A stretch of DNA of 18,339 nt, taken from Candidatus Wirthbacteria bacterium CG2_30_54_11. GTDB lineage: Bacteria; Patescibacteriota; CG2-30-54-11. The translations under genes and the position numbers were made by a program. How positions within the stretch are numbered: the stretch's first letter is position 1; each line of letters starts with the position of its first letter. The stretch is from contig MNZT01000050.1 of assembly GCA_001873755.1 (NCBI GenBank), positions 1-18,339 of the forward strand. Direction: 5' to 3'. Under the pieces are notes generated by a model. That model did not search any database. It was not told the DNA's origin and saw only the letters and a program-made list of their open reading frames with translations. Positions 5,533 through 13,307 of this stretch are shown here, in pieces.

Positions 5533-7545
5533 TTATCTAAAACCAAGGAGCAGACCTGCGGTCGCGACGATGAGACTGGCGGTATAGGCCCAGATGAGGG
5601 AGAGGATGATGGAGACCGTCATCCAGCGTTTACCTATTTCTTGCTTGATGACCGTCACTGTCGCGAGGCAGGGCGTATAGAGGAGCACGAAGATCATGAG
5701 TGCAAAGGCTACTCGCGGCGTCATCGCACTGGAGAGTGCAGTGGTGAGGTCAGCTGTAGCGGCACCGGTGAGATAGAGTGTGCCGAGCGTCGAGATGACC
5801 AGCTCCTTGGCATAAAATCCTACCATAAGCGCGATCGCGATCCGCCAGTCGAATCCCATGGGCCGCAGGAGCGGCTCCATGAGCATCCCCAGTTTTCCTG
5901 CCCAGGTCGAGGCCAGGTTGCCGCTGCTTGAAGCGCTCAGCGGGAAGGTGGTGGCTGCCCAGACGATGACCGACGCCGCGACGATGACTTTGCCTGCACG
6001 CAAAATGTAATGCTTGACCCTGATCCAGACGAAGGTGAGGACGGTTTTGAACGAGGGTGTGCGGTAGTCAGGCAGCTCGAGGATGAAATCCGAGGTATTT
6101 TTTTTTGCGATGTATTTTCCCAGTATCCTGGCCATCATGATGGCAGACAGGATCCCCAGCACATACAGGATGAAAAGTATGGTGCCCTGCATACGCAGGG
6201 GGAAGAAGACCGAGGTGAGCAGGATGTAGACCGGCAGACGGGCAGAGCAGCTCATGAACGGTACGATGAGGCAGGTCAGGATTTTTTCCCGGCGGGTGGT
6301 CAGCGTCCGGGTGGCCATGATGGCCGGGACATTGCATCCGAACCCGAGGATCATGGGGACAAAGGACCTGCCATGGAGCCCCAGGCGGTGCATCCATTCA
6401 TCCATGAGAAAGGCAGCTCTCGCCATATAGCCGCTGTCCTCCAGGAGCGAAAGCGCGATGAACACCAGAGCGATCTGGGGTATGAATATGGCGACGGAGC
6501 TGATTCCGCCCAGCAGCCCGTCGGTGAGGAAAGCTCTGAGCAGGGTGTCCGGAAAAACCGACCGGATACCGCCTGACAGCGCAGCGACCGCAGATTGCAG
6601 CCAGGCCGTGGGCCAGGCGCCGAGAGAAAATATCAGCTGGAACATGAGCCACATGAGCAGAAAGAAGATGGGCAGGCCCAGGTAGCGGTGCAGCACGATG
6701 CGGTCGATCTTTTCGGTGCGCGAGATACCCTGCTCCACGACGGAATAGGTTTTTTTGATGATGCCGTTGATATAGGCATAGCGGTCCTGGGCGATGAGCG
6801 AACCGCATTTCTGGCCGAGCGTACAGGACAGTTCCCGGCTCGACTCATCCAGATGCTTCTGCAGGTCAGCCGGCAATTGTCCGGCGAGGCTCCGGTCGCC
6901 TTCGAGCAGCTTGATGGCCAGCCACAGAGGAGGGAAGCCGCCGGGGAGAGCAGGGATACCCGCAAGTTTCTGCACGATGCGGTCGAGCTGCTGATACACC
7001 GGAGGGGAAAAATAGGGAGTCCTTTCGGCAGGCGCTCTATCGGCGATCAACCGGACCGTTGCGGGGATAATCTCGTCCAACCCTTTGCCGTCGGTGGCCT
7101 CGGCTGAGACGACCGGGACGGACAGCAGGGCAGAAAGTCTGGCGGTGTCGATAGTGATGCCCTGTTCCCTGGCGGTCTTGCTCTGGTTCAGCACGATCAG
7201 CAGGGGGATGCCGAGCTCCAGCAGCTGCAACGTCAGGTACAGGCTGCGTTCGAACGCGGTCGCGTTGATGATGTTGATGACCGCGTCCGGCCGGTTCTTG
7301 AGCAGGAAATCGCGCGTGACTGTTTCATCGTCAGTGTATGAGGTCAGACCATAGGTGCCGGGGAGATCGATGAGGTTGAGGTCGTATCCCTTGTATTTTG
7401 CTTTGCCGGACTGCTGCTCAATGGTCACCCCCGGGTAGTTGGCCACATGCTGGTGAAGCCCCGTGAGACTGTTGAAAATGACGGATTTGCCACAGTTCGG
7501 GTTGCCGGTCAGGGCGAGGGTATATTTTTTCAGTTGTGCGGGCAT
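5533..7545 (-). CDS. feoB: Ferrous iron transporter FeoB
   Basis: A 670-residue membrane GTPase that imports Fe2+. The cytosolic G domain has G1 GNPNCGKS (14-21), G2 Thr41 in GVTIEQQ, G3 DLPG (60-63) and a G5-like SAEATDGKG (147-155). The G4 element reads LNQSK (119-123), where FeoB proteins have NxxD; the Asp that recognises guanine is Lys here. Helical FeoB-cyto segment follows to about residue 275. The membrane part begins near residue 290 and contains the family's Gate repeats: GFGCNVPAIMATRTL, VPFMSCSARLPVY, AKELVISTLGTLY and YTPCLATVTVIKQEIG. The N-terminus starts with ALTGNPNCGK directly after seven residues, normal for FeoB. There is no clear Shine-Dalgarno before the ATG; a short leader from the promoter at 7576-7603 is expected. 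Length is slightly under the common 700-770. Confidence 0.96.
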   Translation of the reverse strand: MPAQLKKYTLALTGNPNCGKSVIFNSLTGLHQHVANYPGVTIEQQSGKAKYKGYDLNLIDLPGTYGLTSYTDDETVTRDFLLKNRPDAVINIINATAFERSLYLTLQLLELGIPLLIVLNQSKTAREQGITIDTARLSALLSVPVVSAEATDGKGLDEIIPATVRLIADRAPAERTPYFSPPVYQQLDRIVQKLAGIPALPGGFPPLWLAIKLLEGDRSLAGQLPADLQKHLDESSRELSCTLGQKCGSLIAQDRYAYINGIIKKTYSVVEQGISRTEKIDRIVLHRYLGLPIFFLLMWLMFQLIFSLGAWPTAWLQSAVAALSGGIRSVFPDTLLRAFLTDGLLGGISSVAIFIPQIALVFIALSLLEDSGYMARAAFLMDEWMHRLGLHGRSFVPMILGFGCNVPAIMATRTLTTRREKILTCLIVPFMSCSARLPVYILLTSVFFPLRMQGTILFILYVLGILSAIMMARILGKYIAKKNTSDFILELPDYRTPSFKTVLTFVWIRVKHYILRAGKVIVAASVIVWAATTFPLSASSSGNLASTWAGKLGMLMEPLLRPMGFDWRIAIALMVGFYAKELVISTLGTLYLTGAATADLTTALSSAMTPRVAFALMIFVLLYTPCLATVTVIKQEIGKRWMTVSIILSLIWAYTASLIVATAGLLLGFR

Positions 7546-7561
7546 ATCGTGTTATCGTAAT

Positions 7562-7576
7562 TGAGAATCATTCTCA
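7562..7576. promoter_or_regulatory. Fur box (perfect 7-1-7 palindrome) at feoB
   Basis: TGAGAAT-C-ATTCTCA is an exact 7-1-7 inverted repeat, the layout of Gram-positive Fur boxes (TGATAATNATTATCA) and close to the core of the proteobacterial box. It lies 17-31 nt upstream of the feoB ATG. Its edge touches the proposed -10 element and covers the expected start of transcription, a repressing position. The likely binder is the Fur domain encoded at the end of the same operon. Confidence 0.85.
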
Positions 7577-7603
7577 GTATAACATACCCAGGTTGTTATT
7601 CAA
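7576..7603 (-). promoter_or_regulatory. Sigma-70 promoter of the feoB operon
   Basis: On the minus strand, TTGAAT (7603-7598) and TATACT (7581-7576) are separated by 16 nt, with a TGT extended -10 immediately before TATACT. Transcription would start around 7568-7570, inside the Fur box, giving a leader of about 25 nt. Confidence 0.7.
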
Positions 7604-7620
7604 CTTTCGTTTTGAGACAT

Positions 7621-7645
7621 AAAAAGAACTCCTGTGCAGCGGTTC
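7621..7645 (-). terminator. Weak terminator candidate after trpA
   Basis: On the minus strand, GAAC (7645-7642) and GTTC (7629-7626) form a short stem, with two extra pairs in the loop, followed by five U (7625-7621). The stem is short, so termination would be leaky and some trp transcripts might run into feoB. No better terminator is visible in the 132-bp gap. Confidence 0.25.
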
Positions 7646-7677
7646 AGAAACTCTCCGGGCAAAAAGATAACGAGATG

Positions 7678-8478
7678 CTACCTGCGAGTCGCCGCTTTCA
7701 ATGAACCGACATAGGATCCGATTTGTTGCAGTGCATGATCGGGAGAGGCGGTGTTATACTGGTCAATAATGGCGCTACCAACGATGGCAATATCAGCTAT
7801 TTTGCCGATCTGCCGGATGTGATCAGGGGTTTTGATCCCGAAGCCGATGCCGAGTGGGAGATCGAGATGCTTTCGAACTTCGCCGATGTAGGAGGCTAGA
7901 TGACTGTCCAGTTCGGTCCTGCTTCCCGTGATCCCGTAGGTAGAAAAACAGTAGGTGAAGCCTCGGGTGAATGTGGCGATCTTCTCGAGTCTGACCTTCG
8001 AAGTAGCTGGCGAGACAAATGTGATGTTGATCAGGTCATGTTCATCTGCATGCTGGAACAACAGTTCGTCCTGTTCTTCTTCGATCGGCATGTCCGGGAT
8101 TATCAGTCCGCTGACACCGGACTTTTGGGCGGCTGTGCAGAATTCAGCGGTACCATAGCTGAACACCAGATTGTAGTAGCTCATGATCAGTACCGGTATA
8201 TCCACCTGCTCACAGATTTCGCTGATAGCGCGCAGACACTCCGGGACTGTGATCCCTCTGTCCAGTGCGGTCTGATTGGCGGTCATAATGGTTGGACCGT
8301 CTGCGACCGGGTCAGAGAACGGGATCTGGATTTCGAGAAAGTCTGCTCCTCCTCTGGCGAGAGTCCGGGCGATCTCGATGCTGGTCGGCATGTCAGGGTA
8401 CCCCAGGACGAGGTGGGTCATGAGGCCGGTTGTGTTGCTGGTTTTGAGTTGGTCGAGCCGTTCAGAGATCTTGTTCAT
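7678..8478 (-). CDS. trpA: Tryptophan synthase alpha chain
   Basis: A 266-residue TIM barrel that cleaves indole-3-glycerol phosphate to indole and glyceraldehyde-3-phosphate, the first half of the last step of tryptophan synthesis. The motif GADFLEIQIPFSDPVADGP (44-62) carries the catalytic Glu49 and Asp60 at exactly the residue numbers known for Salmonella TrpA. GITVPECL and the phosphate-binding turn GIGFGIKTPDH plus AIVGSAIID near the C-terminus are also present. The loop after beta-6 reads CFSTYGITGSR where many TrpA proteins have VSVTGVTGAR. It is the last gene of the trp operon, 36 nt after trpB. Its ribosome-binding site is not obvious, so coupling to trpB translation is likely. Confidence 0.95.
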   Translation of the reverse strand: MNKISERLDQLKTSNTTGLMTHLVLGYPDMPTSIEIARTLARGGADFLEIQIPFSDPVADGPTIMTANQTALDRGITVPECLRAISEICEQVDIPVLIMSYYNLVFSYGTAEFCTAAQKSGVSGLIIPDMPIEEEQDELLFQHADEHDLINITFVSPATSKVRLEKIATFTRGFTYCFSTYGITGSRTELDSHLASYIGEVRKHLDLPLGIGFGIKTPDHIRQIGKIADIAIVGSAIIDQYNTASPDHALQQIGSYVGSLKAATRR

Positions 8479-8514
8479 ATTGGATACGCCATAAGTATTC
8501 TAGGTGGGTTTTCG

Positions 8515-9786
8515 CTATTTAGTATCTGATTGTTTTTCCCGGTCGATCACCGACTGGAGAAAATCGAGCCATTTGCTGTCTTTGACCGCTTCGGCCACGA
8601 TGAATATGTCTTTGTCCCCGCGTCCGGACAGGTTGACTACGATCGATTTTTTCTGTGGGAGTGTCGGAGCAAGCTTGATCGCTTCGGCGACTGCGTGGGA
8701 AGATTCCAGGGCTGGCAGAATGCCCTCGGTACTGGCAAGCATCCGGAACGCTGCGATGGCTTGTTCGTCAGTAGCATAGGTGAGATGGAGCCGCCCTCGA
8801 TCTTTCAGGTAAACGATCTGGGGGCCCACACCAGCATAATCCAGTCCAGCCGAAATGCTGTGGGTATGGGTCAGCTGGCCGTCAGTGTCCTGCAGGAAGA
8901 ATGATTTGTATCCTTCTACTACGCCCGGACGTCCACCTTCAAACCGAGCAGCGTGGTCTCCGAGTTTCTCGACTCCTTTGCCTCCGGCTTCGACGCCGAT
9001 CAGATGTACCTCAGGGTCGTCCAGAAAAGCGTTGAAGATACCGAGAGAATTGGAACCACCGCCCACACAGGCGATCACATAGTCAGGTTTTGGGAATCCA
9101 TGATCCTGGATTTGATCCTCGACCTCGGCACCGACGATAGCTTGGAAATCGCGATTCATGGAGGGATAGGGATGCGGTCCCAGGCAGGATCCTATGATGT
9201 AGTGGGTCGTCTCCACCGTGGCGATCCAGTCCTTCAATGCTGCGTTCACCGCGTCTTTCAGGGTTCGGGAGCCAAATCCTACCGGACGTACCTCGGTGCC
9301 CAGCTGTTCCATCCAGAAAACATTGGGCCGCTGTCGTGCAACGTCTACTTCCCCCATGAACACGGTGCATTCGAAACCGAATCGAGCGGCCACGGTGGCA
9401 GTGGCTAATCCGTGCTGCCCCGCACCAGTCTCGGCGATGATCCTTTTCTTCCCCATCCTCTGAGCGAGAAGCGCCTGGCCCAGGCAATGGTTGATTTTGT
9501 GGGCTCCGGTATGGTTTAGTCCTTCATTTTTGATGAATATCTGGGCTCCGCCTAATTGTCTGCTGAGATTCTGCGCATGGTAGAGCGGTGTGGGACGACC
9601 GGAAAAATGATGATAGAGGTCCGTGAGGTCCCTGGCAAAGCCGGGGTCACGACGGGCGTCGTCGTAGGCTTTTTCGAGCTCTTCCAGGGCAGGCATGAGC
9701 ATTTCGGGTACATACCGGCCTCCGTAGGCGCCGAAGTGACCGCGATCGTCGGCATCATACGATGTTTTGAAAAAAAGTTCCTTCAT
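8515..9786 (-). CDS. trpB: Tryptophan synthase beta chain
   Basis: A 423-residue PLP enzyme that condenses indole with L-serine to give tryptophan. It has the TrpB1 features needed to partner TrpA: FGAYGGRYVPE near the N-terminus, the PLP lysine in HTGAHKINH (Lys97), catalytic Glu119 in AETGAGQHG, and the PLP phosphate loop GGGSNS (242-247). The C-terminal VNLSGRGDKDI is also typical. After the PLP lysine the sequence reads INHCLGQALL rather than the more usual INNALGQ. It is longer than the usual 390-405 residues, mainly through the C-terminal tail after the GRGDKDI motif. The ATG is preceded by an AAAAGG ribosome-binding site. It lies 25 nt after the ACT-domain gene and 36 nt before trpA. 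Confidence 0.96.
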   Translation of the reverse strand: MKELFFKTSYDADDRGHFGAYGGRYVPEMLMPALEELEKAYDDARRDPGFARDLTDLYHHFSGRPTPLYHAQNLSRQLGGAQIFIKNEGLNHTGAHKINHCLGQALLAQRMGKKRIIAETGAGQHGLATATVAARFGFECTVFMGEVDVARQRPNVFWMEQLGTEVRPVGFGSRTLKDAVNAALKDWIATVETTHYIIGSCLGPHPYPSMNRDFQAIVGAEVEDQIQDHGFPKPDYVIACVGGGSNSLGIFNAFLDDPEVHLIGVEAGGKGVEKLGDHAARFEGGRPGVVEGYKSFFLQDTDGQLTHTHSISAGLDYAGVGPQIVYLKDRGRLHLTYATDEQAIAAFRMLASTEGILPALESSHAVAEAIKLAPTLPQKKSIVVNLSGRGDKDIFIVAEAVKDSKWLDFLQSVIDREKQSDTK

Positions 9787-9811
9787 GGCGGGACCTTTTG
9801 TTAATAGGTGA

Positions 9812-10237
9812 TCAGGTCAGATCAGTATAAGCAAGTTCGCGGTAACCAGCGGTGGCGATCGCATCGTGGAGGCTTGGCTGATCAGATTCGATGAGTACGA
9901 TCGCTTTGTCCCGGGAGATGCCGCTGGGAAACACCTGGATAGAACCGACAGTATCGTTCACTTTTGAGATAGCTTCCAAAAAATGCGCCATTGATCCCGG
10001 GACATCGTCTATTTCTACGGCGATGAGCTGATCGATCTTGACCAGCAGACCGGAATCGGTGAGCGATGTCTGTGCCTTGATCGGATCATCCACGACGAGA
10101 CGGATGGTATCTCCCATCTGGAGTCGGGTGATCGACATCATCACTCCATTTACTCCGGCTTCTCCGATGATCCGGGTGACCTGGATGATATGGGCCAGTT
10201 CTGGCGAGACGAAAACGGTTATGCGTTCAACTGACAT
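9812..10237 (-). CDS. Tandem ACT-domain protein within the trp operon (COG4747-like)
   Basis: A 141-residue protein made of two ACT-type modules and nothing else. The first, about 3-68, runs ITVFVSPELAHIIQVTRIIGEAGVNGVMM and ends IRLVVDDPIKAQTSLTDSG. The second, about 70-141, runs LIAVEIDDVPGSMAHFLEAISKVNDTVG and ends AIVLIESDQPSLHDAIATAG. The second keeps the PG turn that usually touches an amino-acid ligand; the first has SPELAH instead. The overall pattern fits the stand-alone ACT proteins of the COG4747 type. ACT pairs usually bind amino acids at a dimer interface. There is no enzyme or DNA-binding domain, so any effect would be through a partner protein. It lies 20 nt after trpF and 25 nt before trpB, with AAAGG before the ATG. 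A role as tryptophan or serine sensor is inference; its function is not known. Confidence 0.85.
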   Translation of the reverse strand: MSVERITVFVSPELAHIIQVTRIIGEAGVNGVMMSITRLQMGDTIRLVVDDPIKAQTSLTDSGLLVKIDQLIAVEIDDVPGSMAHFLEAISKVNDTVGSIQVFPSGISRDKAIVLIESDQPSLHDAIATAGYRELAYTDLT

Positions 10238-10257
10238 TGTGGACCTTTGTTGAGGAT

Positions 10258-10914
10258 TTAGGCTGCACTTCGAACCTGATCAATAAAATCGCTGATGAGA
10301 GTTGAGTCCTTGATCCCAGGGGCGATTTCAACCCCGCTCGACACATCTACGATAGCTGGCCGGATCAATTCGATGGCTTCCCTGACATTTTGGCTGGTCA
10401 GGCCACCGGAGAGAGCGAGTGGTTTGCCAAACAGTGCAGCTTTTTGGGCCAGTGCGAGGTCAAGCGGCAGTCCGAGGCCACCGGATCTTTTCGTCGGATG
10501 GAATGCGTCGAGATGCAGGACGTCAACGACACCGAGGTATGGTTCCATCTCGTTCACACTGAGCTGGTCCTTCAAGGGAATAGCTTTCCATACTTCAATA
10601 CCCTCATCCCGCAGCCTCTGGCAATAGTCCGGTGGCTCGTGTCCATGCAGTTGAACAGCATCCAGGTGGCAGAGAGTGATAGCGTTCTGGACAAAGGATG
10701 ATGGTTCGTCAACGAAAACGCCAACCAGGCGGGTATTCGTCTGCTGATCAGATGTTGATTTGATCGCAGTGGTGAGCGAAGCGGCCTGCTCGATCGTGAG
10801 AAATCTGGGCGTCTCAGGCCGACTAAGGATAAAACCCAGATAATCAATCCTGGTCTCCAGACAGTATCTGGCTATAGCGAGATCCCGTATGCCACATATT
10901 TTGATCCGGGTCAT
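10258..10914 (-). CDS. trpF: Phosphoribosylanthranilate isomerase
   Basis: A 218-residue TIM barrel catalysing the Amadori rearrangement of phosphoribosylanthranilate to CdRP. The N-terminal RIKICGIRD contains the catalytic Cys7. LGFILSRPETPRFLT (26-40) is the family's phosphate/loop segment, QLHG (88-91) the mid-barrel signature, and HLDAFHPTKRSGGLG (134-148) contains the second catalytic residue Asp136 before the GGxG motif. LALSGGLTSQNV and VDVSSGVE (189-196) complete the phosphate site. The ATG overlaps the trpC stop by 4 bases (ATGA), so it is translationally coupled. Length and motifs are normal. Confidence 0.96.
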   Translation of the reverse strand: MTRIKICGIRDLAIARYCLETRIDYLGFILSRPETPRFLTIEQAASLTTAIKSTSDQQTNTRLVGVFVDEPSSFVQNAITLCHLDAVQLHGHEPPDYCQRLRDEGIEVWKAIPLKDQLSVNEMEPYLGVVDVLHLDAFHPTKRSGGLGLPLDLALAQKAALFGKPLALSGGLTSQNVREAIELIRPAIVDVSSGVEIAPGIKDSTLISDFIDQVRSAA

Positions 10915-11714
10915 GGCACTGCTTTCAGAGTGTGAATTGAGTTTCCGATATCACTGCTTTTCATCAGACTGGTGCCGACCAGAACTGCATGAGCTCCGGC
11001 AGTCCGGACTCGACTGACGTCCTCAGGTGTACTGATCCCTGACAATGCGACGAGCAGGGTTTCTGATGGAAACAGGGGAGCCAGACGTTCGAACATAGCG
11101 AGGTCTACAGTGAAATCAGTCAGATTGCGGGTATTGATCCCGGCGAGAGGAGCATCGCTGTCGATGATCTGCCTGATATCGTTTTCGTCATGCGCCTCGA
11201 CCAGGCAGGACATGCCGAGCGAGTGAGCAAGCGACTGGAGTTCATCGAGATGGCCTGCTGATAGTATCCGGCTGATGAGCAGAATAGCATCTGCTCCCAA
11301 TAGTCTAGATTCGTATACCTGGTACTCATCGACGATAAAATCTTTTCGCAGGAGCGGTTTGGTCGTGTGTGTATGGGCACGGGTCAGGAGGCCAAGATCA
11401 CCATGGAAGAAATGCGGCTCGGTCACGATCGACAGGGCATCGGCTGCGCTCTTCGCATACGCCTGAAAGATGCGATCAGGGTCGGATTGTTCATCGAGCT
11501 GACCAGCTGAGGGGGAAGTATTTTTATATTCTGCTATCAGACCCATACAGTTTCGTTTTTTTTGGTCCTGAAGCGTTTCCAGCAGGTTTGATACCGGGGT
11601 ATCATGATCTTCGAGTCGTGCTTTGAGTTCGGCAAGAGGAACCTTGCTCTTTTGCTCTGACAGGTCTTCACGAGTGCGATCAGTGATTTTTTTCAGGATA
11701 TCTGGCTGGTTCAT
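10911..11714 (-). CDS. trpC: Indole-3-glycerol phosphate synthase
   Basis: A 267-residue TIM barrel that decarboxylates and closes the ring of CdRP to indole-3-glycerol phosphate. AEYKNTSPSAG (61-71) carries the first active-site lysine (Lys64; family AEIKxxSPSxG). LLRKDFIVDEYQV (121-133) holds the catalytic Lys124. Further signatures are GINTRNLTDFTVDL and the phosphate-binding end ALSGISTPEDVSRVRTAGAHAVLVG. The N-terminal helix that covers the active site (ILKKITDRTREDL) is present. Both ends overlap neighbours by 4 bases: start with the trpD stop, stop with the trpF start. It is not fused to trpF, unlike in enterobacteria. Confidence 0.96.
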   Translation of the reverse strand: MNQPDILKKITDRTREDLSEQKSKVPLAELKARLEDHDTPVSNLLETLQDQKKRNCMGLIAEYKNTSPSAGQLDEQSDPDRIFQAYAKSAADALSIVTEPHFFHGDLGLLTRAHTHTTKPLLRKDFIVDEYQVYESRLLGADAILLISRILSAGHLDELQSLAHSLGMSCLVEAHDENDIRQIIDSDAPLAGINTRNLTDFTVDLAMFERLAPLFPSETLLVALSGISTPEDVSRVRTAGAHAVLVGTSLMKSSDIGNSIHTLKAVP

Positions 11715-12727
11715 GAGGTGCTCTCCATGGTTGAGAGTTCCCGGAGTTTCGCATTGGCTGCTCCTGAGTCGATAGTCTCTGCGGCCAGCCGGACTCCTTC
11801 GGCCAATGATGTAGCTTTTCCGCCGATCATGAGAGCTGCTCCGGTGTTGATCAGCACGGCATTCCTCCTGGCTCCCTGTTCCTGACCGTCAAATATTGCC
11901 CGGATGATGTCTGCGTTTGCCTGAGCATCTCCGCCCCTCAGATCTTCGAGTCGGCATTCAGTGAATCCGAGACGTCCGGGATCGATCGTATAGGAGATGA
12001 TCTCTCCATCTTTCAGTTCGCACACCTGAGTCGATGTATGGAGAGCAATCTCGTCCAGACCACCACCGTGGACGACCATGGCACGCTTCTTCCCCAATGC
12101 CTGCAGTACGTTGGCCATGGGTTCGACCAGGGTGGGATCAAATACGCCGAGTAACTGGTATTCGGAGCAGGCAGGGTTGGTCAGTGGACCGAGGATATTG
12201 AACACCGTTCTGGTTCCGAGTGCCCGGCGTACGGGCATGACGTTCTTCATGGCCGGGTGGTAGAGCGGTGCAAGCATGAAGGCGAAATTGGTTTCTTCTA
12301 TGCTTTTGCGAACACCTTCTGCGTCGAGCCCGGTCGGTATCTCGAGCGCCTGCAGGACATCAGCGCTGCCAGACTGACTGCTGATGGCCCTGTTACCATG
12401 TTTTGCTACCTTGACGCCTGCGGCTGCGAGGATGAGGGCGACTGCTGTTGAGATGTTAAAAGAATGACTTCCATCCCCGCCCGTGCCGCAACAGTCCATG
12501 ACCGGGCCGCTGACCTGGACAGGGATGGCTTTTTCTCTCATAGCCATAGCGCATCCTGTGATCTCTGGTATGGTTTCTCCCTTCATCCTCAGGGCGACCA
12601 GGATAGAGGTGATGAGGACCGGATCAGCTTCTCCGCTGATGAACTCAGCCATGACCTGGTACGCTTCGGACTGCGAAAGATCATTGAGGTGTATCAGCTT
12701 GTCCAACGCTGCGGGGAGATCAGACAT
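11711..12727 (-). CDS. trpD: Anthranilate phosphoribosyltransferase
   Basis: A 338-residue enzyme that joins anthranilate and PRPP to phosphoribosylanthranilate. The PRPP and anthranilate sites are complete: DCCGTGGDGSHSFNIST (78-94, PRPP loop GTGGDG at 81-86), VAKHGNRAISSQSGSADVL (107-125), then FMLAPLYHPAMKNVMPVRRALGTRTVFNILGPLTNPA, which includes the anthranilate channel. Length fits the family (about 330-350). It is a stand-alone TrpD, not fused to TrpG. The start overlaps the trpG stop by 8 bases and the stop overlaps the trpC start by 4, so the five genes E-G-D-C-F form a continuous coupled block. Confidence 0.96.
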   Translation of the reverse strand: MSDLPAALDKLIHLNDLSQSEAYQVMAEFISGEADPVLITSILVALRMKGETIPEITGCAMAMREKAIPVQVSGPVMDCCGTGGDGSHSFNISTAVALILAAAGVKVAKHGNRAISSQSGSADVLQALEIPTGLDAEGVRKSIEETNFAFMLAPLYHPAMKNVMPVRRALGTRTVFNILGPLTNPACSEYQLLGVFDPTLVEPMANVLQALGKKRAMVVHGGGLDEIALHTSTQVCELKDGEIISYTIDPGRLGFTECRLEDLRGGDAQANADIIRAIFDGQEQGARRNAVLINTGAALMIGGKATSLAEGVRLAAETIDSGAANAKLRELSTMESTS

Positions 12728-13307
12728 GGGTGATCCTCATGAAATTATTGAGCATTTGTTTGCCGCTCGGGGTGCCGATGGATTCTGGGTGGAACTGGAT
12801 GCCGAAGATGGGATGGATCCGGTGCCGGAGGCCCATGATGATCTGGTCATCCCGGGTAGTCGCAGTCACAATCAAGTCATCAGGCAGGCCGTTCTGATCG
12901 ACGATGAGCGAATGGTACCTCATGGCAACCAGCGGGCTGTCTATCCCTGCGAAGAGGAACTGGCCATCGTGGTCGATCTGCGAAGTTTTGCCGTGCATGA
13001 TCTGAGGAGCTCGTTTTACGGTGCCACCAAAAATGTGACCAATGCCTTGATGCCCCAGGCATACTCCGAGAACAGGGATGATTGGACCAAGCTCTCTGAT
13101 AACTTCGGCGCACACCCCGAAGTAGGCTTGGTCGCGCGGATCGCCTGGCCCGGGAGAAATGACGATGTGGGTGGGGGCGAGGTTCCGGATCCCCTGGAGA
13201 TCGATCTTGTCGTTGCGATAGACGACCGGGCTGGCTCCCAGTTCGCCGAAATGCTGATATAGATTGAAGGTAAAGGAGTCGTAATTGTCGATGATGAGAG
13301 TTTTCAT
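12720..13307 (-). CDS. trpG: Anthranilate synthase component II (glutamine amidotransferase)
   Basis: A 195-residue class I glutamine amidotransferase that supplies ammonia to TrpE. It starts with LIIDNYDSFTFNLYQ. It has the oxyanion segment ISPGPGDP (50-57), nucleophile Cys83 in GVCLGHQGIG, and the other two triad members in FHPESIGT (His173, Glu175). MRYHSLIVD is the usual region facing the synthase subunit. Such proteins can also serve as PabA in folate synthesis; no pabB/pabC lies in the window, so an amphibolic role cannot be excluded. The ATG overlaps the trpE stop by 4 bases (ATGA). Confidence 0.95.
   Translation of the reverse strand: MKTLIIDNYDSFTFNLYQHFGELGASPVVYRNDKIDLQGIRNLAPTHIVISPGPGDPRDQAYFGVCAEVIRELGPIIPVLGVCLGHQGIGHIFGGTVKRAPQIMHGKTSQIDHDGQFLFAGIDSPLVAMRYHSLIVDQNGLPDDLIVTATTRDDQIIMGLRHRIHPIFGIQFHPESIGTPSGKQMLNNFMRITHV

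Noticed and set aside
6010..6576. A 188-codon frame on the + strand opposite feoB
   Set aside because: Composition is rich in charged residues (D, E, G, R), as expected for an antisense shadow of a membrane protein gene. No family motif and no RBS were seen.
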